From an uncultured Microbulbifer sp. (GTDB lineage: Bacteria > Pseudomonadota > Gammaproteobacteria > Pseudomonadales > Cellvibrionaceae): DNA of 64,000 nt. Shown one piece after another: positions 26,240 to 36,704 of the stretch. The notes below the pieces were generated by a model. That model made no database searches. It was given only the letters and a program-made list of their open reading frames with translations, and had not been told where the DNA came from. Numbering within the stretch: position 1 is the first letter of the stretch; every line of letters starts with the position of its first letter. Location: positions 992,001 through 1,056,000 of the forward strand of contig NZ_CANNGQ010000001.1 in assembly GCF_947504145.1 (NCBI RefSeq), given 5' to 3'. The translations under genes and the position numbers were made by a program.

Positions 26240-26716
26240 ATGAAGCTTTTGTATATCTGCACCCACAACCGCTGTCGTAGCATTCTGAGCGAGGCGATTA
26301 CCAATCAGTTTGGTCAGGGCCGTCTTGAGGCGCGCAGTGCCGGCAGTCAGCCGGTGGGCGAAGTGCACCCGCTTTCCCTCAAGTACCTGGAGGAGCAAGG
26401 TATATCCACCGAAGGGCTTTCCAGTAAATCCTGGGACAATCTCGATGGTTGGGTGCCGGATGTGGTGGTAACCGTGTGCGACAGTGCCGCCGGCGAAGCC
26501 TGCCCGATATGGCTCGGTGATACGCTCAAAGTGCATTGGGGGCTTTCTGATCCATCCAAGCTGGATGGTAGCGACGAGCAAAAAGCTGAGGCTTTCCGCC
26601 AGACCATCGGCGCGATTAAGACGCGGGTAGAGCGTATGCTGGCAGCTGATGTCGATCGCAAATACGGCAATGCGCTACTGGAGGCACTGACCCAACTCGC
26701 GACAGAGGAAGGCTGA
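26240..26716 (+). CDS. arsC: Arsenate reductase, low-molecular-weight phosphatase type
   Basis: This 158-residue enzyme reduces arsenate to arsenite for export. The P-loop CTHNRCRS starts at C7, followed by SAGSQP and the acid loop near DPSKLDG. This is the phosphatase-fold family, not the glutaredoxin-type ArsC of E. coli. The start ATG 26240 lies 37 bases after arsR. Confidence 0.9.
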   Translation: MKLLYICTHNRCRSILSEAITNQFGQGRLEARSAGSQPVGEVHPLSLKYLEEQGISTEGLSSKSWDNLDGWVPDVVVTVCDSAAGEACPIWLGDTLKVHWGLSDPSKLDGSDEQKAEAFRQTIGAIKTRVERMLAADVDRKYGNALLEALTQLATEEG

Positions 26717-26718
26717 TC

Positions 26719-27753
26719 ATGGGGAATTTTGAGCGCTATCTCTCGCTCTGGGTCGGCTTGTGTATCTTGGCAGGGCTTTTTCTTGGCAATCTGGCACCGG
26801 AATTTTTTCAGTCGATCGCCGCCATGGAAGTCGCCCATGTAAACCTGCCGGTAGCAATTTTCATCTGGTTGATGATCTACCCGATGATGGTGCAGGTAGA
26901 CTTTTCCTCGATCCGTCATGTGGGTGACAAACCCAAGGGGTTGATACTGACGCTGGTGATCAACTGGCTGATCAAACCGTTTACCATGGCCGCTCTGGGC
27001 TGGCTGTTCTTCCGGGTGATTTTTGCCGATCTGGTGGACCCGCAGACGGCGCAGGAATATATCGCTGGCATGATCCTGTTGGGTGTGGCCCCGTGTACCG
27101 CAATGGTATTCGTCTGGAGCCAACTTACCCGCGGGGATGCAAACTATACGCTGGTGCAGGTCTCGGTAAACGACGTGATCATGATCTTCGCGTTTGCCCC
27201 CATTGCTGCCCTGTTGCTGGGTGTCAGTGATATCACCGTGCCGTGGGATACGCTGCTTTATTCAGTCGTCCTGTACGTACTGTTGCCACTGATCGCGGGA
27301 GTTCTCACCCGGCGTGCACTGGATTCGGCCAATGACCATACCCGGCTGAACAATTTCCTGGCCAAGATCAAGCCACTTTCCATCGCCGGCCTGTTGGCGA
27401 CGGTGGTGCTACTGTTTGGTTTTCAAGCGCAGACAATCGTCGAAAACCCACTGGCTATCGTACTGATTGCGATACCGCTACTGATCCAGACTTACGGTAT
27501 TTTCGCCATCAGTTACGCCGCCGCCCGCGGCATGAAGCTTCCGCATAATATCGCTGCACCTGCGTGCATGATCGCAACCTCAAATTTCTTTGAACTGGCG
27601 GTCGCCGTTGCCATTTCGTTGTTCGGTTTGCACTCCGGTGCAGCGCTCGCAACGGTCGTCGGTGTGCTGGTGGAAGTGCCGGTCATGTTGTCGCTGGTGG
27701 CCATTGCCAATCGCACACGTCACTGGTTTGGAGAAGAAGAGGTAAATTCATGA
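26719..27753 (+). CDS. acr3: Arsenite efflux transporter, ACR3 family
   Basis: The 344-residue membrane protein exports arsenite. It has ten predicted helices and the ACR3 marker [19 protein letters not shown], with its conserved cysteine. A short two-base gap follows arsC, and its end overlaps arsH by four bases. The family differs from ArsB of E. coli and works without an ATPase. Confidence 0.92.
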   Translation: MGNFERYLSLWVGLCILAGLFLGNLAPEFFQSIAAMEVAHVNLPVAIFIWLMIYPMMVQVDFSSIRHVGDKPKGLILTLVINWLIKPFTMAALGWLFFRVIFADLVDPQTAQEYIAGMILLGVAPCTAMVFVWSQLTRGDANYTLVQVSVNDVIMIFAFAPIAALLLGVSDITVPWDTLLYSVVLYVLLPLIAGVLTRRALDSANDHTRLNNFLAKIKPLSIAGLLATVVLLFGFQAQTIVENPLAIVLIAIPLLIQTYGIFAISYAAARGMKLPHNIAAPACMIATSNFFELAVAVAISLFGLHSGAALATVVGVLVEVPVMLSLVAIANRTRHWFGEEEVNS

Positions 27754-28463
27754 ATATCGACGATATGCCCAACCTCGATGCCGAGTGTTTTCACAGCACC
27801 GATCACGATCAACTAGTGGCACCCATCAGCGACACACCGCCGAAAATCCTGTTGCTGTACGGGTCGCTGCGCGAGCGCTCCTTCAGCCGCCTGGCGGCTG
27901 AAGAAGCGCAGCGGATTCTGCAGGCGCTCGGTGCGGAAACGAAGATTTTCAATCCGTCCGGGCTACCACTACCTGATGATGTGGATGCGGATCACCCGAA
28001 AGTGAAGGAACTGCGGGACCTGGCCACCTGGAGCGATGGCATGGTGTGGTCATCACCGGAGCGCCATGGCGCCATGACCGGCATCATGAAAGCGCAGATC
28101 GACTGGATCCCGCTGGCGCTGGAAGGCGTAAGGCCCACCCAGGGCAAGACGCTGGCAGTGATGCAGGTGTGCGGTGGCTCTCAGTCCTTCAACGCAGTAA
28201 ATCAGATGCGTATTCTCGGACGCTGGATGCGCATGGTCACCATTCCCAATCAATCGTCTGTGGCCAAGGCCTGGCTGGAATTCGGTGACGATGATCGCAT
28301 GAAACCTTCGTCGTACTACAATCGGATTGTGGACGTAATGGAAGAGTTGATGAAGTTTACTTTTCTGCTGAAAGACAAGCGGGATTACTTTACCGACCGT
28401 TATTCCGAGCGGAAGGAAACAAGCGAAGAATTTCGCAAACGCATTGATCAGCGTTCAATGTAG
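27750..28463 (+). CDS. arsH: ArsH NADPH-dependent FMN reductase
   Basis: The 237-residue flavoprotein gives resistance to organic arsenicals. The flavin-binding [11 protein letters not shown] starts near residue 37, and [20 protein letters not shown] and [13 protein letters not shown] are typical ArsH stretches. Its start overlaps the end of acr3 as ATGA. It is the last gene of the operon; a hairpin without a T run lies at about 28480-28508. Confidence 0.92.
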   Translation: MNIDDMPNLDAECFHSTDHDQLVAPISDTPPKILLLYGSLRERSFSRLAAEEAQRILQALGAETKIFNPSGLPLPDDVDADHPKVKELRDLATWSDGMVWSSPERHGAMTGIMKAQIDWIPLALEGVRPTQGKTLAVMQVCGGSQSFNAVNQMRILGRWMRMVTIPNQSSVAKAWLEFGDDDRMKPSSYYNRIVDVMEELMKFTFLLKDKRDYFTDRYSERKETSEEFRKRIDQRSM

Positions 28464-28545
28464 ATCCGTCTGGACCGCAAGAGTGGCAGCGTTTTGCTGC
28501 TACTCTTGATCACCTCGCCCTACTTTTCTCCCCTGATCTTCTCAC

Positions 28546-29346
28546 CTACCTCAGCGCTTCGTTCAAGACCGCGGCCAGGCGGATACCCCCCTGACGAAGA
28601 CGTAACGCTATCACTTCCCGGTTCTTGTCATAGTAGGCCTCGCCCAGCACACTGGTATCCGTATAGGCGTTCATATGTGCGAGACGGTGAGATTCCTGCA
28701 GCCAGAGTTCCGGCTCGCCCGCAGCAGTTCGCAACACTTCACGGCGATCCAGTCGATCGACTTCCTCTGTGGCAAACGCTTTCCAATCGTTGATAAAGCG
28801 CCGTGGCAAATGCGTATCCCATAGCGCGTGAAGATTGGTGGCCTCACCAAAAAATTCAACCATTACATCGTTTCCACCCCGGTCTTCGCGCAACCCGGTG
28901 TGCATGGGCTGATGAATATCTTCCACAAAATGCACCAGAAACAATAACGCCTCGGCACGCTCTATATCGCTTAACGACTTGTCGGTGAGTTTCGCGCGAT
29001 TGACCTTGATCGCATCGAGGATACAACCGTGCTCCGGGCAATCCCGGGATTTGTCATAACTATCCCAGGCTACTGGTAAATTGATGTAGTGCAGTGGTCC
29101 GACCCAATCATAGGCATCATTGCTGCGCATCCGGTCGGCCCAGGTCCCCGCTTCAGCCAGTGTCGTTTCGCCTTTCAGCTTCAACAGCCTTTTCACTTCA
29201 GTTTGCACCGGTACTTCCAGCAATTGCCAGGCGATCTCACCGCTTGCCCGGTGTGCGTCTGCGCCCCAGGCAACTACCTGTCCAGAGAATGCTGAGGAAA
29301 CAATACAACTGAAGATAAAGGTAATTCGATAAATTGCTCGGTTCAC
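28546..29346 (-). CDS. Secreted S1/P1-type nuclease
   Basis: The 266-residue zinc-dependent nuclease degrades single-stranded nucleic acids. The signal peptide ends at VVA so that the mature protein begins with Trp (WGADAHRASGEIA), as the family requires because the N-terminal Trp binds zinc. Further ligand-bearing motifs are EAGTWADRM, GPLHYINLPV, FLVHFVEDIHQPMH and GNDVMVEFFGEATNLHALWD. I placed the start at GTG 29346 (GGGGTGG upstream); a longer frame exists but would bury the signal peptide. Substrate may be extracellular DNA or RNA used for phosphate. Confidence 0.85.
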   Translation of the reverse strand: MNRAIYRITFIFSCIVSSAFSGQVVAWGADAHRASGEIAWQLLEVPVQTEVKRLLKLKGETTLAEAGTWADRMRSNDAYDWVGPLHYINLPVAWDSYDKSRDCPEHGCILDAIKVNRAKLTDKSLSDIERAEALLFLVHFVEDIHQPMHTGLREDRGGNDVMVEFFGEATNLHALWDTHLPRRFINDWKAFATEEVDRLDRREVLRTAAGEPELWLQESHRLAHMNAYTDTSVLGEAYYDKNREVIALRLRQGGIRLAAVLNEALR

Positions 29347-29621
29347 AGCCCACCCCAAAATTTGGTCATCTAGCGCAAGGTTCAGCGGCACGACAATACG
29401 TGCGGACTGTGACAATTTTACGACGTCGGTATTTGGCAGCCTGCCTGTCACCTGTTTGCGACAAATCGGAAATATCTCCTTAACTCCACTGCAAGATCTC
29501 TCGACAACAATGGGCGCGCCGGAAATCCGGCGATGGACCGTATTTAAGAGATACATAACTATTGACGGCCCAGGGATAGATGCTGGCAAACAGCGCAACC
29601 GGGCCCGATAAGGAGAGTTTC

Positions 29622-32600
29622 ATGAAAGGCTTCCAATTCCCGCGGGCACTACTGTCTGCCGCGGTCATCTCTGCGCTGGGTGTAGCGCCTGCTGCACTCG
29701 CCCAGCAGACCACCTCTTCCATTCGCGGTATCGTTACCAGTGATGCGGGCGCGCCGGTGCAGGATGCCACCGTTACCATCGTGCATCAGCCTTCTAACAG
29801 CCGCAGTGTTATTCAGAGCAATGGCAGTGGTCGATTCAATGTTTCCGGCCTTCGTGTCGGTGGCCCCTACACCATTCGCGTACAATCCGCCGCCGGCGAA
29901 GAAACCATCGAAGGTGTTTACCTGAGCCTTGGTAACCCCACCAATCTTCCCATCGATCTCGATTCCGACAATCTACAGGTTAATGATGTCGAAGAAGTGG
30001 TGGTCACCGGTGAAGTGATTGCCTACGAAAATCGCGGCTCCAGCAGTGTTTTCGGCGAAGACCAGATCGCCAGTGTGGCGACGTTCAATCGCGACCTGAA
30101 AGATGTTCTGCGCGCGAACCCGCTGGCGATTGTCAGCCCCGATGGCAATGAACTCAGCATTGCCGGCACCAACCCCAAGTACAATTCGCTTACCATTGAC
30201 GGCGTTGGCATTAACGATACCTTTGGCCTGCAGGGCAATGGCTACCCCTCAAACCGGCCACCAATTTCACTGGATGCCGTAGAGCAGATTTCCATCAGTT
30301 ATGCGCCCTTTGATGCGCGTATGGGTAAATTCACCGGTGGTAATGTGAATGTGGTGACCAAGTCAGGCACCAACGAGTTCAGCGGCAGTGTTTTCGGCGA
30401 ATCCGTGCCCTGGGCCGGTACCGCAAAAGACGATCGCCTTCCCACAGGCGGCACCGTCGACGAGTTCGACATTGAGAACGAGGAAGAAAGCTACGGTGCC
30501 ACGTTCAGCGGCGCACTGATTCAGGACAAGCTGTTCTTCTTCTCTTCCTATGAAAAATGGGAAGAAGAAATCGCGTTCAACTACGATCTGGACTCCCTGA
30601 GCAACCACAACGTCACCACCCAAGAGCGCGATCGCGTATTGAGTGTTCTTCAGGACGTTTATGGCCTGCAGGACTCCGTTGGCTCGGCGCCAGAACCCGA
30701 CAGCGATGAAAAAATACTGGTCAAGCTGGACTGGAATATCAGCGACAATCACCGCGCCGATTTTTCCTACAGCAACCAGGAAACCCGCTCCGCGCGCAAT
30801 TTTACTGACGGCAGTGAGGAACTTAACCTCTCATCCAACCTCTGGACCATGGCCCAGGACGTCACCTACTTCAGCAGCCATGTGTTCTCCGACTGGAGCG
30901 ACGTGTTCAGCACTGAGGTAAACCTTTCGTACAAGGATTACGAGCAGGCGTCGCTGACCAACAGCAACTGGGGTGAGGTCAACATCCGAACCGAAGATGG
31001 CTTTATCGTTGCTGGCGCAGACCAGAACCGCCATGCGAACGTACTGGCCAATGAAGTGTGGAATTTCGGCTTCCACGGAACCTATAACGCCCAGGACGTA
31101 CAGTACCGCTTTGGCACCGAAATCGAGGACACCTGGAACTACAACCTGTACGGCCGCCACGCTTCTGGCACCTGGGCTTTTGACAGTATCGACGATTTTG
31201 AAAATCGCGCTGCCAGCAACCTGCAGTACAGCAACGCCTATACCAACGATATCCAGGATATCGCCTACGACGTAAACGGCCGCACCTACGCCTTTTACGG
31301 CGACGCGACCCTGGAGCCTGTTGCAGGCCTCGAACTGGTCGCAGGCCTGCGCTACGAGTCACTCGCGGTAGACAGCGCGCCCAATGCCAACAGCAACTTC
31401 GAGGAGACCTACGGTTACTCCAATACCGAAAACCTCGATGGTCTCGACATCCTGCTGCCCCGCATTGGCATCACCTGGAACCTGCGTGACGATCTCACGT
31501 TGCGCGGCGGCGTTGGCCGTTTCAGCGGTGGTATGCCGCTGGTATGGGTATCCAACGCCTACACCAACGACGGCTCCACCAAAGATTCCGTTTACCTGAC
31601 GGACATCGATACGGCGGACGTCAACTTCACCGGTGTGCCACAGGTGGCCATGGACAGCCTGGCGCCGGGTGCCGGCAGTACCAACAGTATCGACCCGAAC
31701 TTTGAACTGCCGTCAGATTGGCGCTACCAGGTGGGTGCAGATTATGTGTTTGACGTGCCCGGCTTTGCGAATGACGTATTCCTGAGCACCGAGCTCACTT
31801 ATGTTGACCGGGAAAACAGCGTGTACTGGCGCGACCTGTCCCGTGTAGACAGCGGTGAACGTATCGGCGACCGCATCATCTGGGACAATGTGTACGCCGG
31901 CACCGAGTTTGAAGACAATTACGATCTAGAGCTGACCAATGTCGATAACGGTGGCCGCAGTATCATCTGGAGTACGGCGCTGGAAAAGGCGTTTGATAAC
32001 GGAGTTTCTCTCAACCTGTCTTACACCCATCAGGACATCACCGAGGTCAACCCGGGCACCAGCTCCACCGCGGAATCCAACTACCAGTACGAGGTGGTGG
32101 AAAACCGCAACCAGCCTCTCGAAGGCACTGCCTACTACGAGGTTGAGCACCGCCTGGTACTGAACTTCGGTTACCGCACAGAATTTGTGCAGGGCTATGA
32201 GACCAATTTCAATCTATTTGTAGAGCGTCGCTCCGGCCGTCCTTTCTCCTGGACTTACGAATCGTTCCGCGACGCCGGTCTGGGTGATCAGTCCAACTTC
32301 GACGACTCCGATGTTTATCTTGCCTATATCCCGTCCGGTGCCGACGATCCCAACGTGGATTTCGAAAACGGCCTGAGCTATACGGAAATCATGGATATTG
32401 CCCGTCAGGCCGGTGTTGCCGGCGCCGCAGGTGGGTTTGTCGATAAGTACTCGGCGAACATGCCCTGGGTCACTACCATGGACCTGGCAATCACTCAGGA
32501 GCTGCCGGGCTTTATGCCAGAGCACCGCGGCCTGGTGTACTTCACCGTCGACAACTTCGCCAACCTGCTGAATGACGACTGGGGCAAGGTGTACGATAGC

Positions 32601-32759
32601 CAGTACCCGCAACGGTATCTGTTTCAGTACGATGTGAATGACGAAGGGCAATACGTCTACGATGAGCCTTATGCCGGTTTGAATACCAAGAACTATGATC
32701 GCTTCCAGGCTGATGAATCCACCTGGCGAGTTAAGCTGGGCCTCAAATATCAGTTCTAA
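29622..32759 (+). CDS. Oar-like TonB-dependent outer-membrane receptor
   Basis: The 1045-residue protein starts at ATG 29622 with AAGGAGAG upstream and a signal peptide ending AALAQQ. An N-terminal carboxypeptidase-regulatory-like domain (SSIRGIVTSDAGAPVQDATV) is followed by the TonB box region (VEEVVVTGEVIAYENRGSSS), the plug domain and a long barrel ending in an aromatic residue (LGLKYQF). This domain order is that of Oar-type receptors. The ligand is unknown. It is divergent from the nuclease gene and is followed by a strong terminator. Confidence 0.88.
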   Translation: MKGFQFPRALLSAAVISALGVAPAALAQQTTSSIRGIVTSDAGAPVQDATVTIVHQPSNSRSVIQSNGSGRFNVSGLRVGGPYTIRVQSAAGEETIEGVYLSLGNPTNLPIDLDSDNLQVNDVEEVVVTGEVIAYENRGSSSVFGEDQIASVATFNRDLKDVLRANPLAIVSPDGNELSIAGTNPKYNSLTIDGVGINDTFGLQGNGYPSNRPPISLDAVEQISISYAPFDARMGKFTGGNVNVVTKSGTNEFSGSVFGESVPWAGTAKDDRLPTGGTVDEFDIENEEESYGATFSGALIQDKLFFFSSYEKWEEEIAFNYDLDSLSNHNVTTQERDRVLSVLQDVYGLQDSVGSAPEPDSDEKILVKLDWNISDNHRADFSYSNQETRSARNFTDGSEELNLSSNLWTMAQDVTYFSSHVFSDWSDVFSTEVNLSYKDYEQASLTNSNWGEVNIRTEDGFIVAGADQNRHANVLANEVWNFGFHGTYNAQDVQYRFGTEIEDTWNYNLYGRHASGTWAFDSIDDFENRAASNLQYSNAYTNDIQDIAYDVNGRTYAFYGDATLEPVAGLELVAGLRYESLAVDSAPNANSNFEETYGYSNTENLDGLDILLPRIGITWNLRDDLTLRGGVGRFSGGMPLVWVSNAYTNDGSTKDSVYLTDIDTADVNFTGVPQVAMDSLAPGAGSTNSIDPNFELPSDWRYQVGADYVFDVPGFANDVFLSTELTYVDRENSVYWRDLSRVDSGERIGDRIIWDNVYAGTEFEDNYDLELTNVDNGGRSIIWSTALEKAFDNGVSLNLSYTHQDITEVNPGTSSTAESNYQYEVVENRNQPLEGTAYYEVEHRLVLNFGYRTEFVQGYETNFNLFVERRSGRPFSWTYESFRDAGLGDQSNFDDSDVYLAYIPSGADDPNVDFENGLSYTEIMDIARQAGVAGAAGGFVDKYSANMPWVTTMDLAITQELPGFMPEHRGLVYFTVDNFANLLNDDWGKVYDSQYPQRYLFQYDVNDEGQYVYDEPYAGLNTKNYDRFQADESTWRVKLGLKYQF

Positions 32760-32790
32760 TCTACTGTTCTGAGATCAACCCGGAAACGCA

Positions 32791-32816
32791 AAAGGCCTGT
32801 CGTAAGACAGGCCTTT
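32791..32816. terminator. Bidirectional terminator
   Basis: AAAGGCCTGTC, a GTAA loop and GACAGGCCTTTT form a perfect stem between the convergent receptor gene and the sensor gene. A/T runs on both sides allow it to serve both strands. Confidence 0.8.
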
Positions 32817-32845
32817 TCTGGTTTTATTCGAGTATTTTCCGTTCC

Positions 32846-35050
32846 CTACTCGCCCAGCCAGCGCTCCAGTGTTTCCGCGAGGCTGTCTTTACTCAATGGC
32901 TTGGTGAGGTAATCGTCCATCCCCGCCGCCAGGCAACGCCCTTCAAACTGCTCTTCTGTTGTACTGGTCAATGCCACAATCGGCAGCCGGTCGTCCGGTG
33001 CATACTCGCTTTCCCAGTGCCGCAATTGCTCAATGATCTCCGCACTGTGGGTGGTGTTCTGCTGGCAATCCACTAGCAACAGATCGTAATTGTTATCCGG
33101 CAGACGCGACAGTGCGTCCTCTACTGCGGCAACAACCTCCACCTGGTACCCCAGAGCCTGCAGCATTTCTTCCGTTACCCCCAGGTGTTGGCGGGATTCC
33201 TCGATCAATAACAGCTTCCGTTTGCGGTTGACCTCAGCGTTGGTGCACACCACGCGGCGGCTGCTTTTTTTCATACCACCAAACAGGCGGATTACTACCG
33301 CATCGTGAAATTCTTTCCGTGTCACCGGGCGGGCCAGGTACTGAGCCTCGGGTTCCACCGCCGCCAGCGGCGCGAATTCGAGCTTGTGCCCATATCCGCC
33401 CATGCACAGCAGTGGAAATTTTTTCGGAGCATCGCCGGATGAGGTGATCACCTGGGTGACACCACTCAACATCTGGCCATCGCCCATAGCGGGTGCCAGC
33501 ACAACCAGCTGGCCGCGCTCCATTGCCTGCAACAGGTGGTCCATCGGCTCGGTGCTGCCGTCGTCCCAGTTTTTAGTGGTAACTTCCATACCGAAGGACT
33601 GCAGTATCTGGGCAATCCCGCTGACAAAAAGTCCTTTCTGATGCAGCAGTAAAGCCTCGGTATTCTCAAGCCGGCGGTCCGGTTGCAGGTAAATGCGTTG
33701 ATTGGGCTCGATCGCGAACTTAATCACTACCTGGTAGCGGTTGCCGTCTTCGGTGGAATGGAGCTGCAGATAGCCGCCCATGGCTTCCGCCAGACCTTTG
33801 GCGATATTCAGGCCCAGCCCGGTGGTCACCTGAGTGGTATCCATACGGGAGAAGGCACCAAACAGTTCGGATTCATCGGGAAGAATCTCCCCATCGCCGC
33901 TGTCCACCAGTTTGAGCGTCAACTGGCCCTCGTCGGTGCTGAGCTGCTCAAAGCTCGCCTCGCCCCACAGTTCGCCACTCTGTGCAATGACGGTTGCCGC
34001 ATCCACCAGGTTGCGAATCAACTGGGCGGTTTTGCGGTTGTCGCCGGTGACCATCACCGGCAGGTCTTCACTGATCTGGAAATTGAACTCAAGGCGCTGT
34101 CGCTGAGCTGCCTTTGCGGCAAATTTGAACGCCTTCTCCATGGTACGAACAAGGTTGAACGGCGCGCGCCGCAAGTGAATATCCTTGCGCGCTACGCGGG
34201 TGAACATGCCCACGTTGTCCACCAGCTTCAGCTGCTGGTTGCTGGCATTCTTGGCCAGCCGTACCCAGTCCCGCTGCCGATCGGAAAGCCTGTCACCTTC
34301 GAGTAGCGCCAGCGCACCCAGGGTATCCGTCAGTTGGCTGCGGAACTCCTGCCCCACATTGGCGAGAAATTCGTTCGTCACTTCCACTGCCGCATCTGAA
34401 TGCTTGCGCGCTGCGGCCAGGTTGCTGGCCTTTTGTTGCAGTGCCTGCATGGCGGCAACCCGGTCCCAGTAGTTCTCCGACTCGCGGCGCGCCTGATGGG
34501 CCATCAGCCAGACGAACGCGAGGGTCAGTGCGCCGTAAATGGCGCCGAGAATATCCGACGTGAGAAACCCCTGCAGTGCGGCAGGTACCAGCGAGCCGGC
34601 GAGAAACCAGGTAAGGAATCGGTGGTATGGGGAAAAAACAGAAGCTACGCTGGCGCAAAAAACTACCGTATAGATCCACAGGAACTGAGTCGCCGGGGAA
34701 AAGCCAAGCAGGAACACATGACTGAGTAGAATGATGCCCCACCAGACCGCACCGAGTGTGGACGCGAGGAAATAGCGATGACGCCAACGCTTCGGCCCGG
34801 TGGCATACAGATTCTCAAAACGGAAAACGTAGTAGCCACGAATCAGCGTCAACAGTACCAGCACGATCGCCAGCACCAGCACCAGCTTGGGCGACATAGT
34901 GCGGAGTTCACCGATCGCCACCGCGACGGCAAATGCCACCAGACTGAACAGCATCCCCCGGCGTGAATACTTGGCAATACGGGTATCAGTGTTGCGGCAG
35001 ACCCGGCGATCCTTCTGGACCTTGAGCTCGGGGTGATCAAATAACGGCAT
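32846..35050 (-). CDS. Hybrid sensor protein with degenerate histidine-kinase site
   Basis: The 734-residue protein has about six membrane helices (residues 33-185), a HisKA-like helix pair, a kinase ATP-binding domain and a C-terminal receiver. The helix that should carry the phospho-accepting His reads FLANVGQEFRSQL, so Q234 replaces it. The G1 box is DSGDG and the G2 box TGLGLNIAKGLAEAMGG, but the N box reads NLVDAA without the usual second Asn. The receiver (last 120 residues) keeps its phosphorylatable Asp (LLLVDCQQ), Thr/Ser (ALTS) and Lys (YLTKPL). It is therefore probably not a normal autokinase and may act as a regulator or phosphatase. Confidence 0.8.
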   Translation of the reverse strand: MPLFDHPELKVQKDRRVCRNTDTRIAKYSRRGMLFSLVAFAVAVAIGELRTMSPKLVLVLAIVLVLLTLIRGYYVFRFENLYATGPKRWRHRYFLASTLGAVWWGIILLSHVFLLGFSPATQFLWIYTVVFCASVASVFSPYHRFLTWFLAGSLVPAALQGFLTSDILGAIYGALTLAFVWLMAHQARRESENYWDRVAAMQALQQKASNLAAARKHSDAAVEVTNEFLANVGQEFRSQLTDTLGALALLEGDRLSDRQRDWVRLAKNASNQQLKLVDNVGMFTRVARKDIHLRRAPFNLVRTMEKAFKFAAKAAQRQRLEFNFQISEDLPVMVTGDNRKTAQLIRNLVDAATVIAQSGELWGEASFEQLSTDEGQLTLKLVDSGDGEILPDESELFGAFSRMDTTQVTTGLGLNIAKGLAEAMGGYLQLHSTEDGNRYQVVIKFAIEPNQRIYLQPDRRLENTEALLLHQKGLFVSGIAQILQSFGMEVTTKNWDDGSTEPMDHLLQAMERGQLVVLAPAMGDGQMLSGVTQVITSSGDAPKKFPLLCMGGYGHKLEFAPLAAVEPEAQYLARPVTRKEFHDAVVIRLFGGMKKSSRRVVCTNAEVNRKRKLLLIEESRQHLGVTEEMLQALGYQVEVVAAVEDALSRLPDNNYDLLLVDCQQNTTHSAEIIEQLRHWESEYAPDDRLPIVALTSTTEEQFEGRCLAAGMDDYLTKPLSKDSLAETLERWLGE

Positions 35051-35106
35051 AAATAATTCCGGCGAACGCTCCCTGTGTCCGAAACGGCTGAGGAGCTGTT
35101 GCGGCG

Positions 35107-35313
35107 CTACTGGCCCAATCCCATGACTTCAACCAGCACAGTTTTAAACACAAAGCCAAGCAAGCCTAGCCCAAGGGCAATAAACAGGATGAAAGTACCG
35201 AAGCGACCAGCTTTCGATTCTTTGGCCAGGTTCCACACAATAAACATCATGAAAAGAATCAGGCCGCCGATACCAAGAACCAGGGAATACTCTTCAAACA
35301 ACTCAAAACTCAT
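35107..35313 (-). CDS. Small DUF2788-like membrane protein
   Basis: The 68-residue protein has two hydrophobic helices (LVLGIGGLILFMMFIVWNLA and FGTFILFIALGLGLLGFVFK) joined by the basic loop KESKAGRFG. It matches my recollection of the DUF2788 family, common in gammaproteobacteria and of unknown function. GGAAG lies upstream of the ATG. Confidence 0.7.
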   Translation of the reverse strand: MSFELFEEYSLVLGIGGLILFMMFIVWNLAKESKAGRFGTFILFIALGLGLLGFVFKTVLVEVMGLGQ

Positions 35314-35638
35314 GACAAAAGTCTTCCGCTACAGCATTTACCCACGTACCAGCCACCCGAATTGGGAGCTGTGTGCCTGCTTTGCGCTGAACACATTGCC
35401 CCGGGGTGAACCGGTGAAAAATTGGCGCGTATTGTATAGGAGGTATTGGTACGAAACCACGAATTAGAGGCCGACGTGGACCCATCGGGAGCCCTGATGC
35501 CGGATTAGGGGCGGCGCAGAGCACTACTGATGACAGCCCAGGAAGTCTCAGCAGCAGGACACCGGCGACGGGACAGATAGAGAGCGCACACCGCACAGCG
35601 GCATGCGCAGCAGGCTGCGCCCTGAGGTGAATATCTGA
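35314..35638. other. Intergenic region with no recognised gene
   Basis: This 325-base stretch contains only short frames without ribosome sites. I see no tRNA fold, repeat or strong terminator. It may hold the promoter of the small membrane-protein gene on the minus strand. Confidence 0.4.
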
Positions 35639-35908
35639 TCAGGCGCCCTGGTAGTAGTCGCTGTCGTCGACGCGCGTACCGCATTTGATACGCCGTACCT
35701 CTCGGTCACGGTACCGGCTATCGTGCCAGCATCGCGGCAAAGCCTCGCCGGACAGAAACTGTAATTCTGCTTTGTCGAACACCTCGGGATCCTGAATTTC
35801 TTCACCCCAAAGGTATCTGCCAACAACGGTCAATTCGTACGGATTTGCAAGAGTGACGATGTCGGCGACATCAATCAGGTGGTTACTTTCGGCATCGCGA
35901 AGCAGCAT
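35639..35908 (-). CDS. Small conserved protein (89 aa)
   Basis: The start ATG 35908 has AGGGG eight bases upstream and was chosen over ATG 35968. The product starts MLLRDAESNHLIDVADIVTL and contains GRYLWGEEIQDPEVFDKAEL, then SGEALPRCWHDSRYR. I recall similar short proteins in Pseudomonas and Cellvibrionales, sometimes labelled acetyltransferase without clear basis. No catalytic motif is visible. It is soluble and has no signal peptide. Confidence 0.55.
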   Translation of the reverse strand: MLLRDAESNHLIDVADIVTLANPYELTVVGRYLWGEEIQDPEVFDKAELQFLSGEALPRCWHDSRYRDREVRRIKCGTRVDDSDYYQGA

Positions 35909-36162
35909 GGTCTGGCCCCTGTTTCTTCTCAATACCTTTGAGTATAGGGAGAAATTCGCGCCAAACATGACTGAATTTGCTGTCGAAATCGCCTATGTCC
36001 TCTCACAAACAACGGGAATAAATGAGCTTCGACTTTAAAACCATTCGAAATTAGCGATGGTGTTGGATCCAAATCGGCCAAAACCACTCAGGAAGTGGAA
36101 CATAAGTGCATTTTTCGGCCAGTTTTGGCTGAAGTGTTTTGCCGTGCTGCCCGGCGCTACTG

Positions 36163-36651
36163 TTACCGCTCCAGCGTAAGCCGCGCTGACACCATCCCCT
36201 CTTCCGCCAGCGCATCGACGCTGACTGAACGAATGATAAAACGCTGCTGCAACAGGGTATTCAACCAGGGTTGCAGATCCTGATAGCGCGCCTCGTCGAT
36301 CCACAACCGGATGCGGCCACTGCCCTCCGGTTCGAATCGTTTGATGGTGACTTTGTGGTTGTTGGCTGCCGCTGTCACACGTTGCAGGAGGGTTCCCTGG
36401 GCCTGAGACTGGCCACCACTGTTGCGCTGAATGCGCTCCAGTTGCGGGCGCTGCTTCTCAATCCAGTCCACCAATTGTCGGGCGTTCTCTGCGTCAGTAC
36501 GCGCACTGTCAAAAAAGGACTGCGCGGGTTTGAATAGCCCGAAAACAATAAAGAGGGCCCCCAGAAAAAGGATCAACATACCCAGCGCTCGCTGGTCATT
36601 GGCGGGAAGAGCTGTCCACTTCTGGCGCCACTGTTCAATCGTCTGCTTCAT
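36163..36651 (-). CDS. gspM: Type II secretion protein GspM
   Basis: GspM is a one-span inner-membrane protein that, with GspL, links the cytoplasmic ATPase to the pseudopilus. The 162-residue product starts with a cytoplasmic stretch (MKQTIEQWRQKWTALPANDQ), one membrane helix (ALGMLILFLGALFIVFGLF) and a periplasmic ferredoxin-like domain. An alternative start at 36708 would overlap gspL by four bases and add 19 residues. It is the last gene of the operon; no gspN follows. Confidence 0.85.
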   Translation of the reverse strand: MKQTIEQWRQKWTALPANDQRALGMLILFLGALFIVFGLFKPAQSFFDSARTDAENARQLVDWIEKQRPQLERIQRNSGGQSQAQGTLLQRVTAAANNHKVTIKRFEPEGSGRIRLWIDEARYQDLQPWLNTLLQQRFIIRSVSVDALAEEGMVSARLTLER

Positions 36652-36704
36652 AGTATTCGATGTTGTTCTGATTATTTCCGCTGGGGGCTGGTATCTGGCA
36701 GTAC

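Noticed and set aside
29347..29598. Longer N-terminus for the S1/P1 nuclease
   Set aside because: It would place about 84 residues before a good signal peptide and overlap the promoter region of the divergent receptor gene.
35314..35638. Possible small RNA or tRNA gene
   Set aside because: No cloverleaf, conserved motif or terminator was found on either strand.
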